From NCBI RefSeq assembly GCF_000264905.1, contig NW_006763157.1, forward strand, positions 1-64,000: a stretch of DNA of 64,000 bases, read 5' to 3'. Source of the stretch: Stereum hirsutum FP-91666 SS1 (lineage: Eukaryota > Basidiomycota > Agaricomycetes > Russulales > Stereaceae). This document shows positions 9,901 to 18,699 of the stretch, one piece after another; the stretch's first letter is position 1; every line of letters starts with the position of its first letter. The notes below the pieces were generated by a model. The model did not search any database. It worked only from the letters and a program-made list of their open reading frames with translations, and was not told the DNA's origin. The translations under genes and the position numbers were made by a program.

Positions 9901-10358
9901 GGCATACCAGCACTGGGTGTCTCAAATTCGTACTGCATATGAGGAGGAGTCATCCTGCTGTTCTCATATGCGGACTCGTCAAACACCTCCTGCTCGGACA
10001 CTGGAGGAGGAGGTCCATGCACCACCCGGTGACGGGCTCGACGAACATTATACACATCGGATGTCTCGTCTGGATCCCTCTCAGGGTCTGGGACATATCT
10101 CGGCACTGGACCCCTATTCGCCCCTTCGGGCGGGTTGGGATTCGGATCAGCACCTCCCTCATCAGACGAATCGTCGGATGGTGGTCCACCATCATCAGGA
10201 GCGGCCGCGGTGAATGCACGCGCCTGTGGTTGCGCATTGGTCTCCAGTCGGGTATCCGATTCCACGGCGGCTCTCGCTCGCACCTGAGGTGGAATGTATA
10301 TCCCATCGCGGCCTACACCCTCACTGGTGTTGAGAGGACGCGGATCGCGAAGCTTCAT
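6966..10358 (-). CDS. Retrotransposon ORF2: gag, zinc knuckle and aspartic protease
   Basis: 1130 residues. A retrotransposon-gag-like helical domain occupies about 240-400 (with YSGEDDFDVLEQF, GRALDWFNRE, AYYDEM). An SR/RD-rich basic stretch follows at about 470-530, then one CCHC knuckle, CRLCGKEGHWSNEC, at about 552. A long acidic region leads to a retropepsin-like protease near the C-terminus (LLDSGSTTNAIS at about 960; IGTPFLTRNKVILDF at about 1045). The start ATG (10356-10358) overlaps the ORF1 stop TGA (10355-10357) as ATGA, the geometry of coupled termination-reinitiation. The frame ends at TGA 6966-6968, in frame with ORF3. The ATGA layout and the intact motifs support this as a real protein. 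Confidence 0.93.
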   Translation of the reverse strand: MKLRDPRPLNTSEGVGRDGIYIPPQVRARAAVESDTRLETNAQPQARAFTAAAPDDGGPPSDDSSDEGGADPNPNPPEGANRGPVPRYVPDPERDPDETSDVYNVRRARHRVVHGPPPPVSEQEVFDESAYENSRMTPPHMQYEFETPSAGMPAYTNVRFRDGEPIGYDRAPPSVGPSISARVPNVPQAARSDFVPSSASAIHRMQSPLLPSGQFADGTSMVPNTPQVGMIGQSNHDRERLIERFKRKLGRELKTTVNSSVAKNYKFDITQYSGEDDFDVLEQFCIQLFRMMRILHLCGMNSEIDEDRIEIIGNNLKGRALDWFNREVDGAAQMGVTMRTVDVIRGLYDRFVHRSSATTAVEKYQACAYNPEEGIAAYYDEMIFLAGKMIQMPDAYSLRKKFWNGIPGRVTSQMMVPYGLSPEENDMKTLVASALHVERSLKENKRKEEAKLAQAANKRTTTGASTPRPANSTPRVAERERSPRLRDREQRDHSRSPSRDRDRSRDRTGRRDRSFNRDARRTPSQPFRSGGSTSTAKPSAIPAAKLGANQCRLCGKEGHWSNECPTRTKYTNTARINAARIETEYIAAMHDARSEAGDSRVGNDGPQYDSDAGLTPAYEADYDSDQRGAIQYDSSPEDVPSSRPEDSVDQGGSINPKLRSMYIEDLEEGDEGSSDNPQLRAMSVQPLTEDEEIAEHVTIDAVPSLSECEDLATAFENPIVGSHHPNTWEEIYRLGWDEAVSASIHDLNIMRDALDPSKGMDVILAEGVQRAIVVIAGLYDTVPAPVGSTEREVAEPSSQADGVVKQRLKNRCNREKKSRYRNRLRERLREAEALLYESESEVGRANSGAEQGDDHPAQVSCDYVVDSSLDHLDSGSSDEEDTTDYVPRSQQLRVVSVDDEGSLVRLAAMAPERELSNKEEAIASWVYDANINRNPKDSEQPQRSAEECRVMAVMMTVKGQQLYTLLDSGSTTNAISPEAVISSEVEAIELKHPMTLQLGTVGSKGRINHGVNTTVGLGDQSLPIYFDVANVDYYDVIIGTPFLTRNKVILDFDRFIATVNGVEYACLTLERERLVRKRVKEQRVARRMSRPRRSKADGPDLDMLPKNIAPKHKNPTSLRAQKTVRFETSG

Positions 10359-11233
10359 AGCTTCGTCGATCTCTGATCTATTTGCGCAAGCCGATCCTGG
10401 AAGTCCGCGAAGTTTTCACCATCGCGCTGTCCCCAAGGTAATACCTCACGTTCACGAACCGGGGCATCCGCGCCTCCATGGCCGAGTGCCAGCCCACCAG
10501 TCAACACCCTGTTCACCGTCACCGGTGATTGAGGGCCCATGTCCTGAAATTGGACTCGCGCCTTCCCTTTATCCTTTGATATAGCGGGTGCCGCTATCTC
10601 TGATGGAGTGGAAGCCCTCTCAGATCCCAGAGGAACCATTTCCGGCGACGGAACTACTAGCTTTAGTCCATCACGGACCTTATGGCGAAGAGACTTACGG
10701 TCCTCATTTAATTCCAAGAACACATTCTTCAGCCCTTTCTGCTGCTTCCGTACGTGGTCGATATTATCGTCCACGGCCTGAATCTCCGCCCACACGGTCT
10801 CAAACCGTGTATCGAATTCATTCAAAATCTCGTCGACCAATGCGACTACGTTTGGTTTCAAACGTTGCTCGTCTTCGAGCGATAAATTTATTATATGACC
10901 TACCTTCGACGGGCCAGGAGCTTGCACTGACTCGTTAGAGTCGGTGATGTCAGCGGGCAACATAAGACTCTGCTCGACAGCCATGGAGTCAGGATCCGTT
11001 TCCAGATCCTGACGCGGCGCGGTATCGAGCAAGCCCGAGGGTTGCGGGTCGGTGGGATTATGGGATGAGTGTTGACGAGCATTGGAACTCGACTCACCCG
11101 CCACGTCATTCCCATTCCCCTCTGTTTCCCTTTCCGGCTCAACGTCAGGTCCTCGGTCGTGTGAAGCGTTGTCCGCGGGAGCAGCTCCCGCAGGCAGCTT
11201 CTTCTTTCGGCTATTCTTCTGGCTGGGGGCCAT
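10355..11233 (-). CDS. Retrotransposon ORF1, small coiled-coil protein
   Basis: 292 residues starting at the first ATG after the 5' LTR (52-nt leader). The N-terminus is basic and low-complexity (SRKKKLPAG), the middle acidic, and about 130-200 is a heptad-like coiled coil (LVDEILNEFDTRFETVW, then NIDHVRKQQKGLKNVF). It has no zinc knuckle and no match I recognise. The position before gag suggests a split gag, or an ORF1 resembling the coiled-coil ORF1 of other retroelements. It overlaps ORF2 by four bases (ATGA). The second copy at 11775-12628 preserves the frame. Confidence 0.85.
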   Translation of the reverse strand: MAPSQKNSRKKKLPAGAAPADNASHDRGPDVEPERETEGNGNDVAGESSSNARQHSSHNPTDPQPSGLLDTAPRQDLETDPDSMAVEQSLMLPADITDSNESVQAPGPSKVGHIINLSLEDEQRLKPNVVALVDEILNEFDTRFETVWAEIQAVDDNIDHVRKQQKGLKNVFLELNEDRKSLRHKVRDGLKLVVPSPEMVPLGSERASTPSEIAAPAISKDKGKARVQFQDMGPQSPVTVNRVLTGGLALGHGGADAPVREREVLPWGQRDGENFADFQDRLAQIDQRSTKL

Positions 11234-11285
11234 TGGTTTTATGTTAAAATTGAATCACGTACCGTTTGTTTGGATGTTCAAAAAA
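11234..11285 (-). other. 5' leader of the element; no tRNA-type primer-binding site seen
   Basis: On the minus strand the sequence after the 5' LTR begins TTTTTTGAACATCC, not the TGG complementary to a tRNA CCA end. The rest, up to the ORF1 ATG, has no obvious complement to a tRNA 3' end, nor to the LTR by eye. The minus-strand priming mechanism is therefore unclear. Confidence 0.6.
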
Positions 11286-11564
11286 TGTAAGAGGTCGGGG
11301 TGTTTATCTTGAGGTCCTTCGTAAGAGAACAGAACCCGTAAGCCTGCAGAGGCTACGGAAAGTGATTCACTAAGCGTAAAGGTGTACAAGATAAAGCTAA
11401 CTACTCCGAACGCTCGATGGTCCAACACCAGCCCCCGCGCATCAGCCACAACTATACAGTATTACGTCAGACAAGATAGATGGATGCGCTTTCCAGCACA
11501 CCCATCTTATCTTATCCCGGGAACGCCCGCCGGTACCGCTAAGGTATAAGGCTGTCGCCTTACA
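11286..11564 (-). repeat. 5' LTR of the first element (279 bp)
   Basis: TGTAAG...CTTACA termini, no differences seen from 1-278. The adjacent host bases at 11565-11569 are CTCAG (the candidate target duplication whose partner lies before the window). Confidence 0.95.
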
Positions 11565-11678
11565 CTCAGGCTCCCAGTTCGCGTAACAGTCCAGAAGTTC
11601 TTGTTTGGTACAAGGTGTCATCCAGGGGCCATCGTATGAAGTGCCCTCTTTGGAGGCATCGGAAGCAAATGCTACGAC
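11565..11678 (-). pseudogene. Fragment of FAD-dependent monooxygenase (salicylate-hydroxylase-like), cut by the LTR
   Basis: Minus-strand translation gives an uninterrupted 38-residue stretch with SDASKEGTSYDGPWMTP, then KQELLDCYANWEPE, which resembles the substrate-domain segment of class A flavin monooxygenases of the salicylate-hydroxylase group. It ends exactly at the LTR (after the Glu codon) and on the other side at the assembly gap. The simplest reading is that the first element inserted into an exon of this gene, whose remainder lies before the window. The match is short, so the family call is moderate. Confidence 0.55.
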
Positions 11679-11774
11679 NNNNNNNNNNNNNNNNNNNNNN
11701 NNNNNNNNNNNNNNNNNNNNNNNNNNNNNNNNNNNNNNNNNNNNNNNNNNNNNNNNNNNNNNNNNNNNNNNNNN
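11679..11774. other. Assembly gap (96 N)
   Basis: A run of N separates two near-identical copies of the element. The true distance is probably larger: most of the second element (about 10 kb) and host sequence between the insertions are missing, so the joined contigs may not be adjacent. Confidence 0.95.
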
Positions 11775-12628
11775 ATTTGCGCAAGCCGATCCTGGAAGTC
11801 CGCGAAGTTTTCACCATCGCGCTGTCCCCAAGGTAATACCTCACGTTCACGAACCGGGGCATCCGCGCCTCCATGGCCGAGTGCCAGCCCACCAGTCAAC
11901 ACCCTGTTCACCGTCACCGGTGATTGAGGGCCCATGTCCTGAAATTGGACTCGCGCCTTCCCTTTATCCTTTGATATAGCGGGTGCCGCTATCTCTGATG
12001 GAGTGGAAGCCCTCTCAGATCCCAGAGGAACCATTTCCGGCGACGGAACTACTAGCTTTAGTCCATCACGGACCTTATGGCGAAGAGACTTACGGTCCTC
12101 ATTTAATTCCAAGAACACATTCTTCAGCCCTTTCTGCTGCTTCCGTACGTGGTCGATATTATCGTCCACGGCCTGAATCTCCGCCCACACGGTCTCAAAC
12201 CGTGTATCGAATTCATTCAAAATCTCGTCGACCAATGCGACTACGTTTGGTTTCAAACGTTGCTCGTCTTCGAGCGATAAATTTATTATATGACCTACCT
12301 TCGACGGGCCAGGAGCTTGCACTGACTCGTTAGAGTCGGTGATGTCAGCGGGCAACATAAGACTCTGCTCGACAGCCATGGAGTCAGGATCCGTTTCCAG
12401 ATCCTGACGCGGCGCGGTATCGAGCAAGCCCGAGGGTTGCGGGTCGGTGGGATTATGGGATGAGTGTTGACGAGCATTGGAACTCGACTCGCCCGCCACG
12501 TCATTCCCATTCCCCTCTGTTTCCCTTTCCGGCTCAACGTCAGGTCCTCGGTCGTGTGAAGCGTTGTCCGCGGGAGCAGCTCCCGCAGGCAGCTTCTTCT
12601 TTCGGCTATTCTTCTGGCTGGGGGCCAT
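11775..12628 (-). CDS. ORF1 of the second element copy (partial, truncated by gap)
   Basis: Starts at the same ATG context as the first copy and runs about 285 codons to the gap without a break. The encoded sequence equals ORF1 at 10355-11233 over the shared part. Confidence 0.85.
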
Positions 12629-12680
12629 TGGTTTTATATTAAAATTGAATCACGTACCGTTTGTTTGGATGTTCAAAAAA

Positions 12681-12959
12681 TGTAAGAGGTCGGGGTGTTT
12701 ATCTTGAGGTCCTTCGTAAGAGAACAGAACCCGTAAGCCTGCAGAGGCTACGGAAAGTGATTCACTAAGCGTAAAGGTGTACAAGATAAAGCTAACTACT
12801 CCGAACGCTCGATGGTCCAACACCAGCCCCCGCGCATCAGCCACAACTATACAGTATTACGTCAGACAAGATAGATGGATGCGCTTTCCAGCACACCCAT
12901 CTTATCTTATCCCGGGAACGCCCGTCGGTACCGCTAAGGTATAAGGCTGTCGCCTTACA
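12681..12959 (-). repeat. 5' LTR of the second element copy (279 bp)
   Basis: TGTAAG...CTTACA termini; one base differs from the other two LTRs. It ends at 12959, directly against host coding sequence. Confidence 0.95.
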
Positions 12960-13639
12960 TGCTCCGCGCGCTCTATCCACAGAAATGGCTGCCTTATCAT
13001 TATATGGGGGGTTTGGTGTGGGACACGTGGGATGTGGAGAGGGTTTTGAGGGGGTTAGTCACAAGGCAACAGGAGATGAGGGAGAAGGCGGGTATGGTTG
13101 GATCGTCGAGCACGGAAGGGGTTGAGGTGGAGAAGGATTTAGGTGCGACTAGATCTTTGGGCATGGATAGGCAGCGGAGGAACGGGGAAAGAGACAAGAC
13201 GGGGGAGATGAAAGTGGTGAAGACAAATGAAGAGAGCGAGATGTCGTTGTTGGAGACGCTCCTGCCGGACATGATGGTCCTCCTGAGCGAGAAAGACGAG
13301 TTGGTGCCGAATGAGCAGGGGCGGAAGATATGGGAGGATAGTGCGCCATTCCGGAGGAGTTCGAGCCTGAGTGGTCTTTCGGGTTCACGTTCGAGCTCTG
13401 ACTCTGATCGCGTAACGGGTACAAAGGGCGGAGTCCATGGTAGGTTTGGAGTGGATGATGCGGATGTGGACGGGGATGGTGGACAAGGCAGACTCGTAGT
13501 AATCGAGAAAGCGCTACACGAGGATGCGTGGAAATATAGACGGTGGGGCATCGAGATGAGGAGGTATATACGGGATGTAGAGCGGAAGGCTGCGACTCGG
13601 AGGCACTGGCAGGGTATGAGGGGACGGTTAACAATTTAG
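12960..13639 (+). pseudogene. 3' part of an alpha/beta-hydrolase gene, cut by the retrotransposon
   Basis: Open for 226 codons to TAG at 13637-13639. The part near 13255-13330 (PDMMVLLSEKDELVP) and 13500-13560 (VIEKALHEDAWKYRRWG) fit the acid-turn and catalytic His regions of an alpha/beta-hydrolase C-terminus; between them lies a Ser/Asp-rich insert. The nucleophile Ser and the N-terminal half are absent and would lie beyond the LTR. The only ATG is formed from the last LTR base plus the first two host bases, so it is probably accidental. The stop codon lies inside the terminal repeat of the foldback element that starts at 13636, so the natural C-terminus may also be lost. Confidence 0.55.
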
Positions 13640-14338
13640 CGTGGAGCGCTAGCTTGTACCAGCCAAGTGCTAGCTTGCGTTAGCTTTTGGCCGGACAAGC
13701 TAAATTGTCCAAGCTAGCTTGCACGCTAACTAACAGAAATAAGTGCGTAGCGTGTGTAGCTTGGACAATTTAGCGTGCGATCGCGTGTACGCTGCCAATC
13801 AGTTCTTAAGCATATTGTATATCTAGCGTCTCTGTGCCCTGAACAACCCGTCACTTTGACATCCTTATATCTGGGACAAGCTTCGCTATTCTCACGGATC
13901 AAGAGCGATAATTAGATAGTACTAGAAAACAGACTTCATGTTATAGAACGCGATTAGACCTTATATGTTTCAGGTTTACTTGGAACTCGTTGGCGGAAGA
14001 TCTGTCCGATCCACCAATGAGCTTTCGCAAAAAGTTCCAAGTTTTTACTAACATATAAGCCCTATTGGCCGGGCAGTATTACTGCAAGCCGTCGTCGCTG
14101 TGACGGAGATCTGAACAGTCAAGATGAAGAACAGAAATATACAGTAACAGAGCCGCAGGTGGTGATGAGCAACCATATGACCTAACCGATGAGAAGAGGC
14201 CAGCTAGAGAGCAGATGATGGCGACAGAGAGGTCAAGCTAGACGCAAGCTAGCTCAGCCAAACCATACACGCTAAGAACCATTAAGTCAGCCGTAGTGTG
14301 GCGCACAAGCTAAGCTACAAGTTAGCGCCACACGCTAA
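13636..14338. mobile_element. Foldback/MITE-like element, about 0.7 kb
   Basis: The ends are imperfect inverted repeats, 20 of 23 positions matching: TTAGCGTG at the left and CACGCTAA at the right, then GCGCTA and CTTGTA blocks. Inside are further palindromes: a perfect 18-bp pair at 13699-13716 and 13757-13774 (TAGCTTGGACAATTTAGC), and an imperfect 30-bp pair around 13963-13988 and 14032-14058 sharing CTTATATGTT and ACTTGGAACT. No ORF is present. No target-site duplication is obvious, so the superfamily is undetermined. Confidence 0.6.
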
Positions 14339-14597
14339 TCTGCGCTGGCTCGTATGAGGGCAGAGCGAGATACTAGTAGCAAGCAGAAACTCGAAGGCCT
14401 TGGGTCATGATAAGTGCGTGTTTTACCATTCATTCTCTCGTCCCTTTGTTTCTATCCTATTCTATCTGCGGTGAAGCTGAACCTGATTTTAACGTCCGTC
14501 GCCAACAGTTAAAGCCCGTTCATGCTGGCTCTTGCCCCTTTGTTATCGTGTTTCGCACATACACCGTTCACATCGTATCCATTGTTCCTTCCTTCCG

Positions 14598-14689
14598 GCA
14601 TCAATGGGGTAGTGTTAACCTGGGTCGTTGCCATGATCCAAGGAGCTATGTGTTTCGACCCGCCGGGGGTTCAATTCTCCCTTGATGCA
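14598..14689 (+). tRNA. tRNA-Gly(GCC) with a 21-nt intron
   Basis: A complete cloverleaf: acceptor GCATCAA/TTGATGC (7 of 7), D arm with GGGT/ACCT, anticodon stem GGTCG/CGACC, loop TTGCCA...T giving anticodon GCC, and T arm GGGGG/CTCCC with TTCAATT. The intron (14634-14654) lies between positions 37 and 38, the standard place. A T7 run at 14709-14715 ends the unit. The variable loop is only four bases and C61-region pairing includes one G-U. Confidence 0.8.
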
Positions 14690-14708
14690 TCGCTGATGTC
14701 TCGTTACA

Positions 14709-14715
14709 TTTTTTT
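14709..14715 (+). terminator. RNA polymerase III terminator of the tRNA-Gly
   Basis: Seven T residues about 20 nt after the tRNA 3' end. Confidence 0.7.
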
Positions 14716-15021
14716 CTTCGTGTCTAGTCAGACTGGATGTCGATTGGGTGTCGTGTTTACCATCCTCTGTGTCACAGGATCTTAGCCGAGTAGGTTAACT
14801 CACGAATCACGGTCACCTCGTGTCGTGGTTTTTTTGTTCTTCACCGGTAAATGCCCTCCTTCGTGCGTCCTTTGTTCTTATTCACCCGCCTCGCCTTTCC
14901 TTTTGTTTCCAACTGAGAGCGACGCCCCAGGGCTATCCGCCTCCGCATACATACACCAGATATGTTGGAATCGCCACATCCTATTGCTCGAGACTTTTCA
15001 CGTCTAATGCACAAAGGTATG

Positions 15022-15114
15022 GTATCAGTGGGGTAGTGGTAACCTGGGTTGTCGCCATAGTTCCCATGTGCACATTGTCTCGACCCGCCCAGGGTTCGAG
15101 TCCCTCTTGATGTA
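15022..15114 (+). tRNA. Second tRNA-Gly(GCC)-like gene, probably degenerate
   Basis: It follows the first by 424 bp and shares most of its body (D arm, anticodon stem GGTTG/CGACC, T loop TTCGAGT). It has a 22-nt intron at 15058-15079. The acceptor (GTATCAG/TTGATGT) pairs only with three wobbles, the outer T-stem pair is mismatched, and position 33, almost always U, is C. A T5 run at 15137-15141 could terminate it. Its better B box but poorer stems suggest a pseudogene or a tRNA-derived repeat. Confidence 0.55.
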
Positions 15115-18100
15115 CTCACACGTCTTCCATTGTTTCTTTTTCCCGTCTTTCCTAGTTATTTCTTCTCTGACATTTTATGATCACTCGGGAGAATCAATAT
15201 CGTCGAAAACACGGCGCGATTTGTGGGCAAGGATACGAGATAGACATGGTCTAAGCACACGCGTTCTTCGGCTCTCGCTTGATGCATATTGTACCTTTTT
15301 TTTTCTCGTCTGCATCTGCATCTCTTGCCGTCCGCCAGAGCATCGAATGTCGACGATAATTTGTGCCTCTGGTCAGTTTCACGCCTGAATTGACCTCTTC
15401 AGACTGGAATCACCTTAATGGTGATTATGACTACGTAGAGCTCACGCAAGCCGCACAGTTTGGCTCATGCGTGGGGAGTGATGTCTTCATCGCTCGAGTA
15501 GGTGCTTGAGAACACGGTCGACTAACTTGCGTTCGTGCGACAAAAAAATTAGATAAGTTGATTGACCTCATTTGCCGCTAGGAAGTGAAGCATATTGAGA
15601 TAAATAAAAATTGCACGAGCCTGAGGAGGGGCAGAACACCAACGGGAGAGCTAAAATTATGATACAGCGGACGGAAGAAATATTAGTGCGTAAGTCAAGG
15701 CTTGTACGATGGAAGGTTCACCGCTTGTGGACGCGAATGAAGGACGCGGCTGCGCGATTATGCGCTTTTTCTCCGCGAAGTTCCTACTGTGCGCGTCGGC
15801 TTTGAAGATCCTGGAGTCTATCATAGGCCAACTCAGATATTTCTCGAATAAATTCAAGTTTATTACTCTGGTACGCTGCTTGCATCGATAAGTCTGCGTT
15901 CTCCGGTGTTCTTGGGTCAGGCAAACAAAATAGAATTGAAATGCACTTGAAATGAGACTTTACAGTATTATGCGACGTATCAATATCGTACAAATACGCT
16001 AACGGAAGACAGAAGAGAGTAGCGATGGATCCCGAGTACAGCGGAGCACTTTTAGTTTCGGCACAACAATTGTAAGAACGAAATAGCCACGTCTTCAGAC
16101 ATACGAAAACCCGAAATGACTACGTCACGAGCGACCAACCTTGAAAATGCGCCTCATAACCTCGCAGACCGTCCTTCTCCGGCTTTTGCCGGAAAGGGGA
16201 AGAGGTGGATGGGGCGTAAGGGGCGCAGGAGGCGATGGACGATAGGGAAGAGGCGTTTGTGTAGACACTTTCCCCGGTTCCACCTTTGTCGGTCCCTTCT
16301 TTGGTGGTGGTCCCACGACAGGTCGAGTTGGACGGCCCATAGCGGTGCGAGAGCAGAGTTTGGTCTTGAAGGGTTTGGCTATGAAGAGTTGTATGCTGTG
16401 GGTGCGACGTCTGACAAATGACGTGCGGGTTGTTGAGGTGAAAGGAATGGCAGGGGACATCCTGTCCAGGGGCCCTTAGGCCCTCGTTCTTCTTAGCCAT
16501 GATGTGGACCTATTGCGAGAATATAAGCCTCCCAAATGCCAGAAAAAGCTAAGACAAGGGAATAGAACGGACGACTACGGTTTCTAGAGGGATGCTGGTG
16601 TGTGACGGAGATATGTAGCCTGAGGGAGGCGAGATGCGCGGTCATGTTAATGTACACGAAATATATATGACCAAGAGACGAAGTTATTCGACGTACTTGT
16701 CCACGAGACAAGCTTCATGGTGCGTAATAAACGGGCTTGGAAGGCCAGCTGTATACCAAAACTAGGGTTAATTGAAAACGCATTGAATATTAGTTGAATG
16801 ATAAAAAATACACACCCCGGACGCGACCAGAGGGAAAGTGAACCGGGGCTATACGTTCTGCATCTGAAGTCTCAGGTCTTATAACTAAGTTGCTCGAGGC
16901 AGTGGCTTATCGACATGCAGGTGATTTCTAATCAGGCTGTACACCAACGAGGCTCACGCAAGGCTCCAGAAGATGCAGATGCGATACAGCTCTCGGAGAT
17001 ACAGAGAATGACTTTCACTGTCACTTTCGTACCCATGGCCCGTCGCATGCCCCTTGAGGATCACAGACGACCGCGAGGCGGCGCCACACTGAAGAGAGTT
17101 TTCGCCTTGTATTCAGTGCCAGGCCGGGCTAGATACGCAAAAAATAGTCCCAGTCCGTTGTCGATATCGGGCCATGCCCAACGATAATTGAACCTGTTTT
17201 CGTAGTGAGCTACCGGTGCAGACTGAAATGTGGCACCAAGGACAGGCCTCGTCCAACCCGGGTTGCTCGGTGTGATGCAAATGTGATACCAGTCAGTTGA
17301 CCCCATAAGCGCCATGGAAATCCGTGGAGAGAGTTCGGATGGCTATCTAAACGGCAGTAATCCGATTGTAATCTGATATCACAGCCTCGGAGTCCGGATA
17401 GGCCTGTCGGAGAGGTGTAATCGTCGTGCCACAAGGAAAGAGGTCGACGTAACCTCCGTGAGACGCTCAGCAGACACAATCACCCCCTTGCTCGTGCACT
17501 CAGACGGATGCTCCTTAAACAAAGCCGTAGCCCGAGGCATAGAGTGACCAGATATGCACAATACCTATGCCGACCACACGGAGAAAGCGCGTTCTGTTGT
17601 TTTTGCACGACGAGTCTGCCTTTGGGAGACTAGGCCACAGTATGTAGTATGGCAGCATACCTATCATTTCACGATCAAGAAACAGTCGTTTCCCTGGCGG
17701 AATGAATACAGTGTATTTGCGCAGGCCCGAGGAATCGTGATGGAATGCCACGGTTAGAAAGTTGAAACACCGGTCGACCCAGTGAGGACCTGAAAATGAC
17801 ACGGGCTGTACTGCAGGGCGGTAAATACGTCCACAATACATCCAATGCCTGTATCTGCATTCATACGAAGAAGCATGATGCATTTCCAATGCACAGGAGT
17901 TTTCTCATCATAAACGACTCTCTACGCCTGACCGACGTTACTGTAAGCTTGCTGCTATAAACCACTTTCACCACCTGTTTTCGCCCAGAAATGACACTTC
18001 GTAAACCCAATGCTATAGTTTGCTTACATTTTTACCAAGTAATCCAATACATCTCGTCGGACAATTGCCCTGGATAAGCGCTACTGAAAGAGGCGTCAGT

Positions 18101-18699
18101 GGGCGCAAGCCTATGCCTGAGGAACGACTTCGACTGCGTCCATGATCTTTATCCTATTCACGTTGTTCCTTCTGAGAATCGAGCATTGAGTCTAGAAGAT
18201 TCTCCGAGGTGCGATGTTTCTTGAAACTACTGATCAGATCCCTGACAGAGGGGCGATACGCACCAGAATACTTCAGTACTTGACATAACGCACAGGTGGT
18301 GTGAGATCCTCAGAGTCCCATGAATCGTGCATACCTACGCCACACTGGCCCGCGACATGAATTTTCCTCGCTGTATTTCCGAAAAAGCGCACTACCAGGC
18401 GTAAGGTCAGTGAGCGAGAGCTAATTGGCATGAGATGACTGATACTTATTCGGACTGTACTAGTAAGTATTTGATCTTCAAGACCGCCGCAAATTGGCCG
18501 CAAAGTTCCTTACACTTTGTATGAAAGTCTGTCTCTCCACTCTGAGAATCAGTCCCACAGTCCAAAAGTAAGGCATCAGGCTCCAATGAAGATCGGCATC
18601 ATCTCGATTTCCATCGATTAGCTCGGAAGAGACGGGGCCGGCATTTGTCTTCTGATTCGCGGTTTTCCAAACTACGGGCGGAGTTTCTGTTTCCAGCAG
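15115..18699. other. Gene-poor region, no convincing gene apart from the small candidate at 16120-16500
   Basis: Only short frames without consistent splice sites occur. At 15278-15304 CTTGATGCAT followed by T9 recalls the 3' end of the tRNA-Gly units and may be a third remnant. Minus-strand pieces at 17061-17315 (with NRFNYRWAWPDIDN) and 18273-18708 look protein-like but I could not join them into a gene; they may be decayed coding sequence. Confidence 0.5.
16120..16500 (-). CDS. Small hypothetical protein (uncertain)
   Basis: A 126-codon ATG frame (starting AKKNEGLRAPGQ). It overlaps another 111-codon frame on the same strand that is Pro/Lys-rich (PTRPVVGPPPKKGPTKVEP). Only one can be the main product and an intron may join them. 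Not recognised; no domain visible. Confidence 0.25.
   Translation of the reverse strand: MAKKNEGLRAPGQDVPCHSFHLNNPHVICQTSHPQHTTLHSQTLQDQTLLSHRYGPSNSTCRGTTTKEGTDKGGTGESVYTNASSLSSIASCAPYAPSTSSPFRQKPEKDGLRGYEAHFQGWSLVT

Larger units (their letters stand above)
1..11564 (-). mobile_element. Ty3/Gypsy-like LTR retrotransposon, four ORFs, nearly complete
   Basis: Complete minus-strand element except that the window begins one base inside the downstream LTR. The two LTRs (1-278 and 11286-11564) show no differences by eye, so the insertion is recent. Reading on the minus strand the order is 5' LTR, 52-nt leader, ORF1 (coiled coil), ORF2 (gag, CCHC knuckle, aspartic protease), ORF3 (RT, RNase H, integrase), ORF4 (coiled coil plus RGG region), polypurine tract, 3' LTR. 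RT-RNase H-integrase order is that of Ty3/Gypsy. At about 11.6 kb it is much longer than most fungal Gypsy elements (commonly 5-7 kb), because of the separate ORF1 and the extra 3' ORF. All four frames are undamaged, so it may be active. The right flank (11565 onward) is host coding sequence; the left flank is outside the window, so the target-site duplication cannot be checked. Confidence 0.95.
11775..12959 (-). mobile_element. Second, truncated copy of the same retrotransposon
   Basis: 11775-12680 repeats 10380-11285 with only two substitutions seen (A/G near 12492, G/A near 12638). 12681-12959 is an LTR with one substitution (GTCGG for GCCGG near 12926). Everything 3' of ORF1 is lost in the gap. 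Its right flank differs from that of copy one, so it is an independent insertion rather than a tandem duplication. Confidence 0.9.

Noticed and set aside
10310..10330. A fourth copy of the purine-tract module after ORF1
   Set aside because: CCAGTGAGGGTG resembles the tract, but the purine run is broken and the stem is short and encloses the motif; too weak to count.
10340..10370. -1 frameshift between ORF1 and ORF2
   Set aside because: No slippery heptamer seen near the stop; the ATGA overlap explains expression more simply.
11605..11979. ORFs reading through the N gap
   Set aside because: Artefacts of unknown bases.
13636..14338. Harbinger-type TTA target duplication
   Set aside because: The left end reads TTA and the right end TAA, which is part of the inverted repeat and not a direct duplication.
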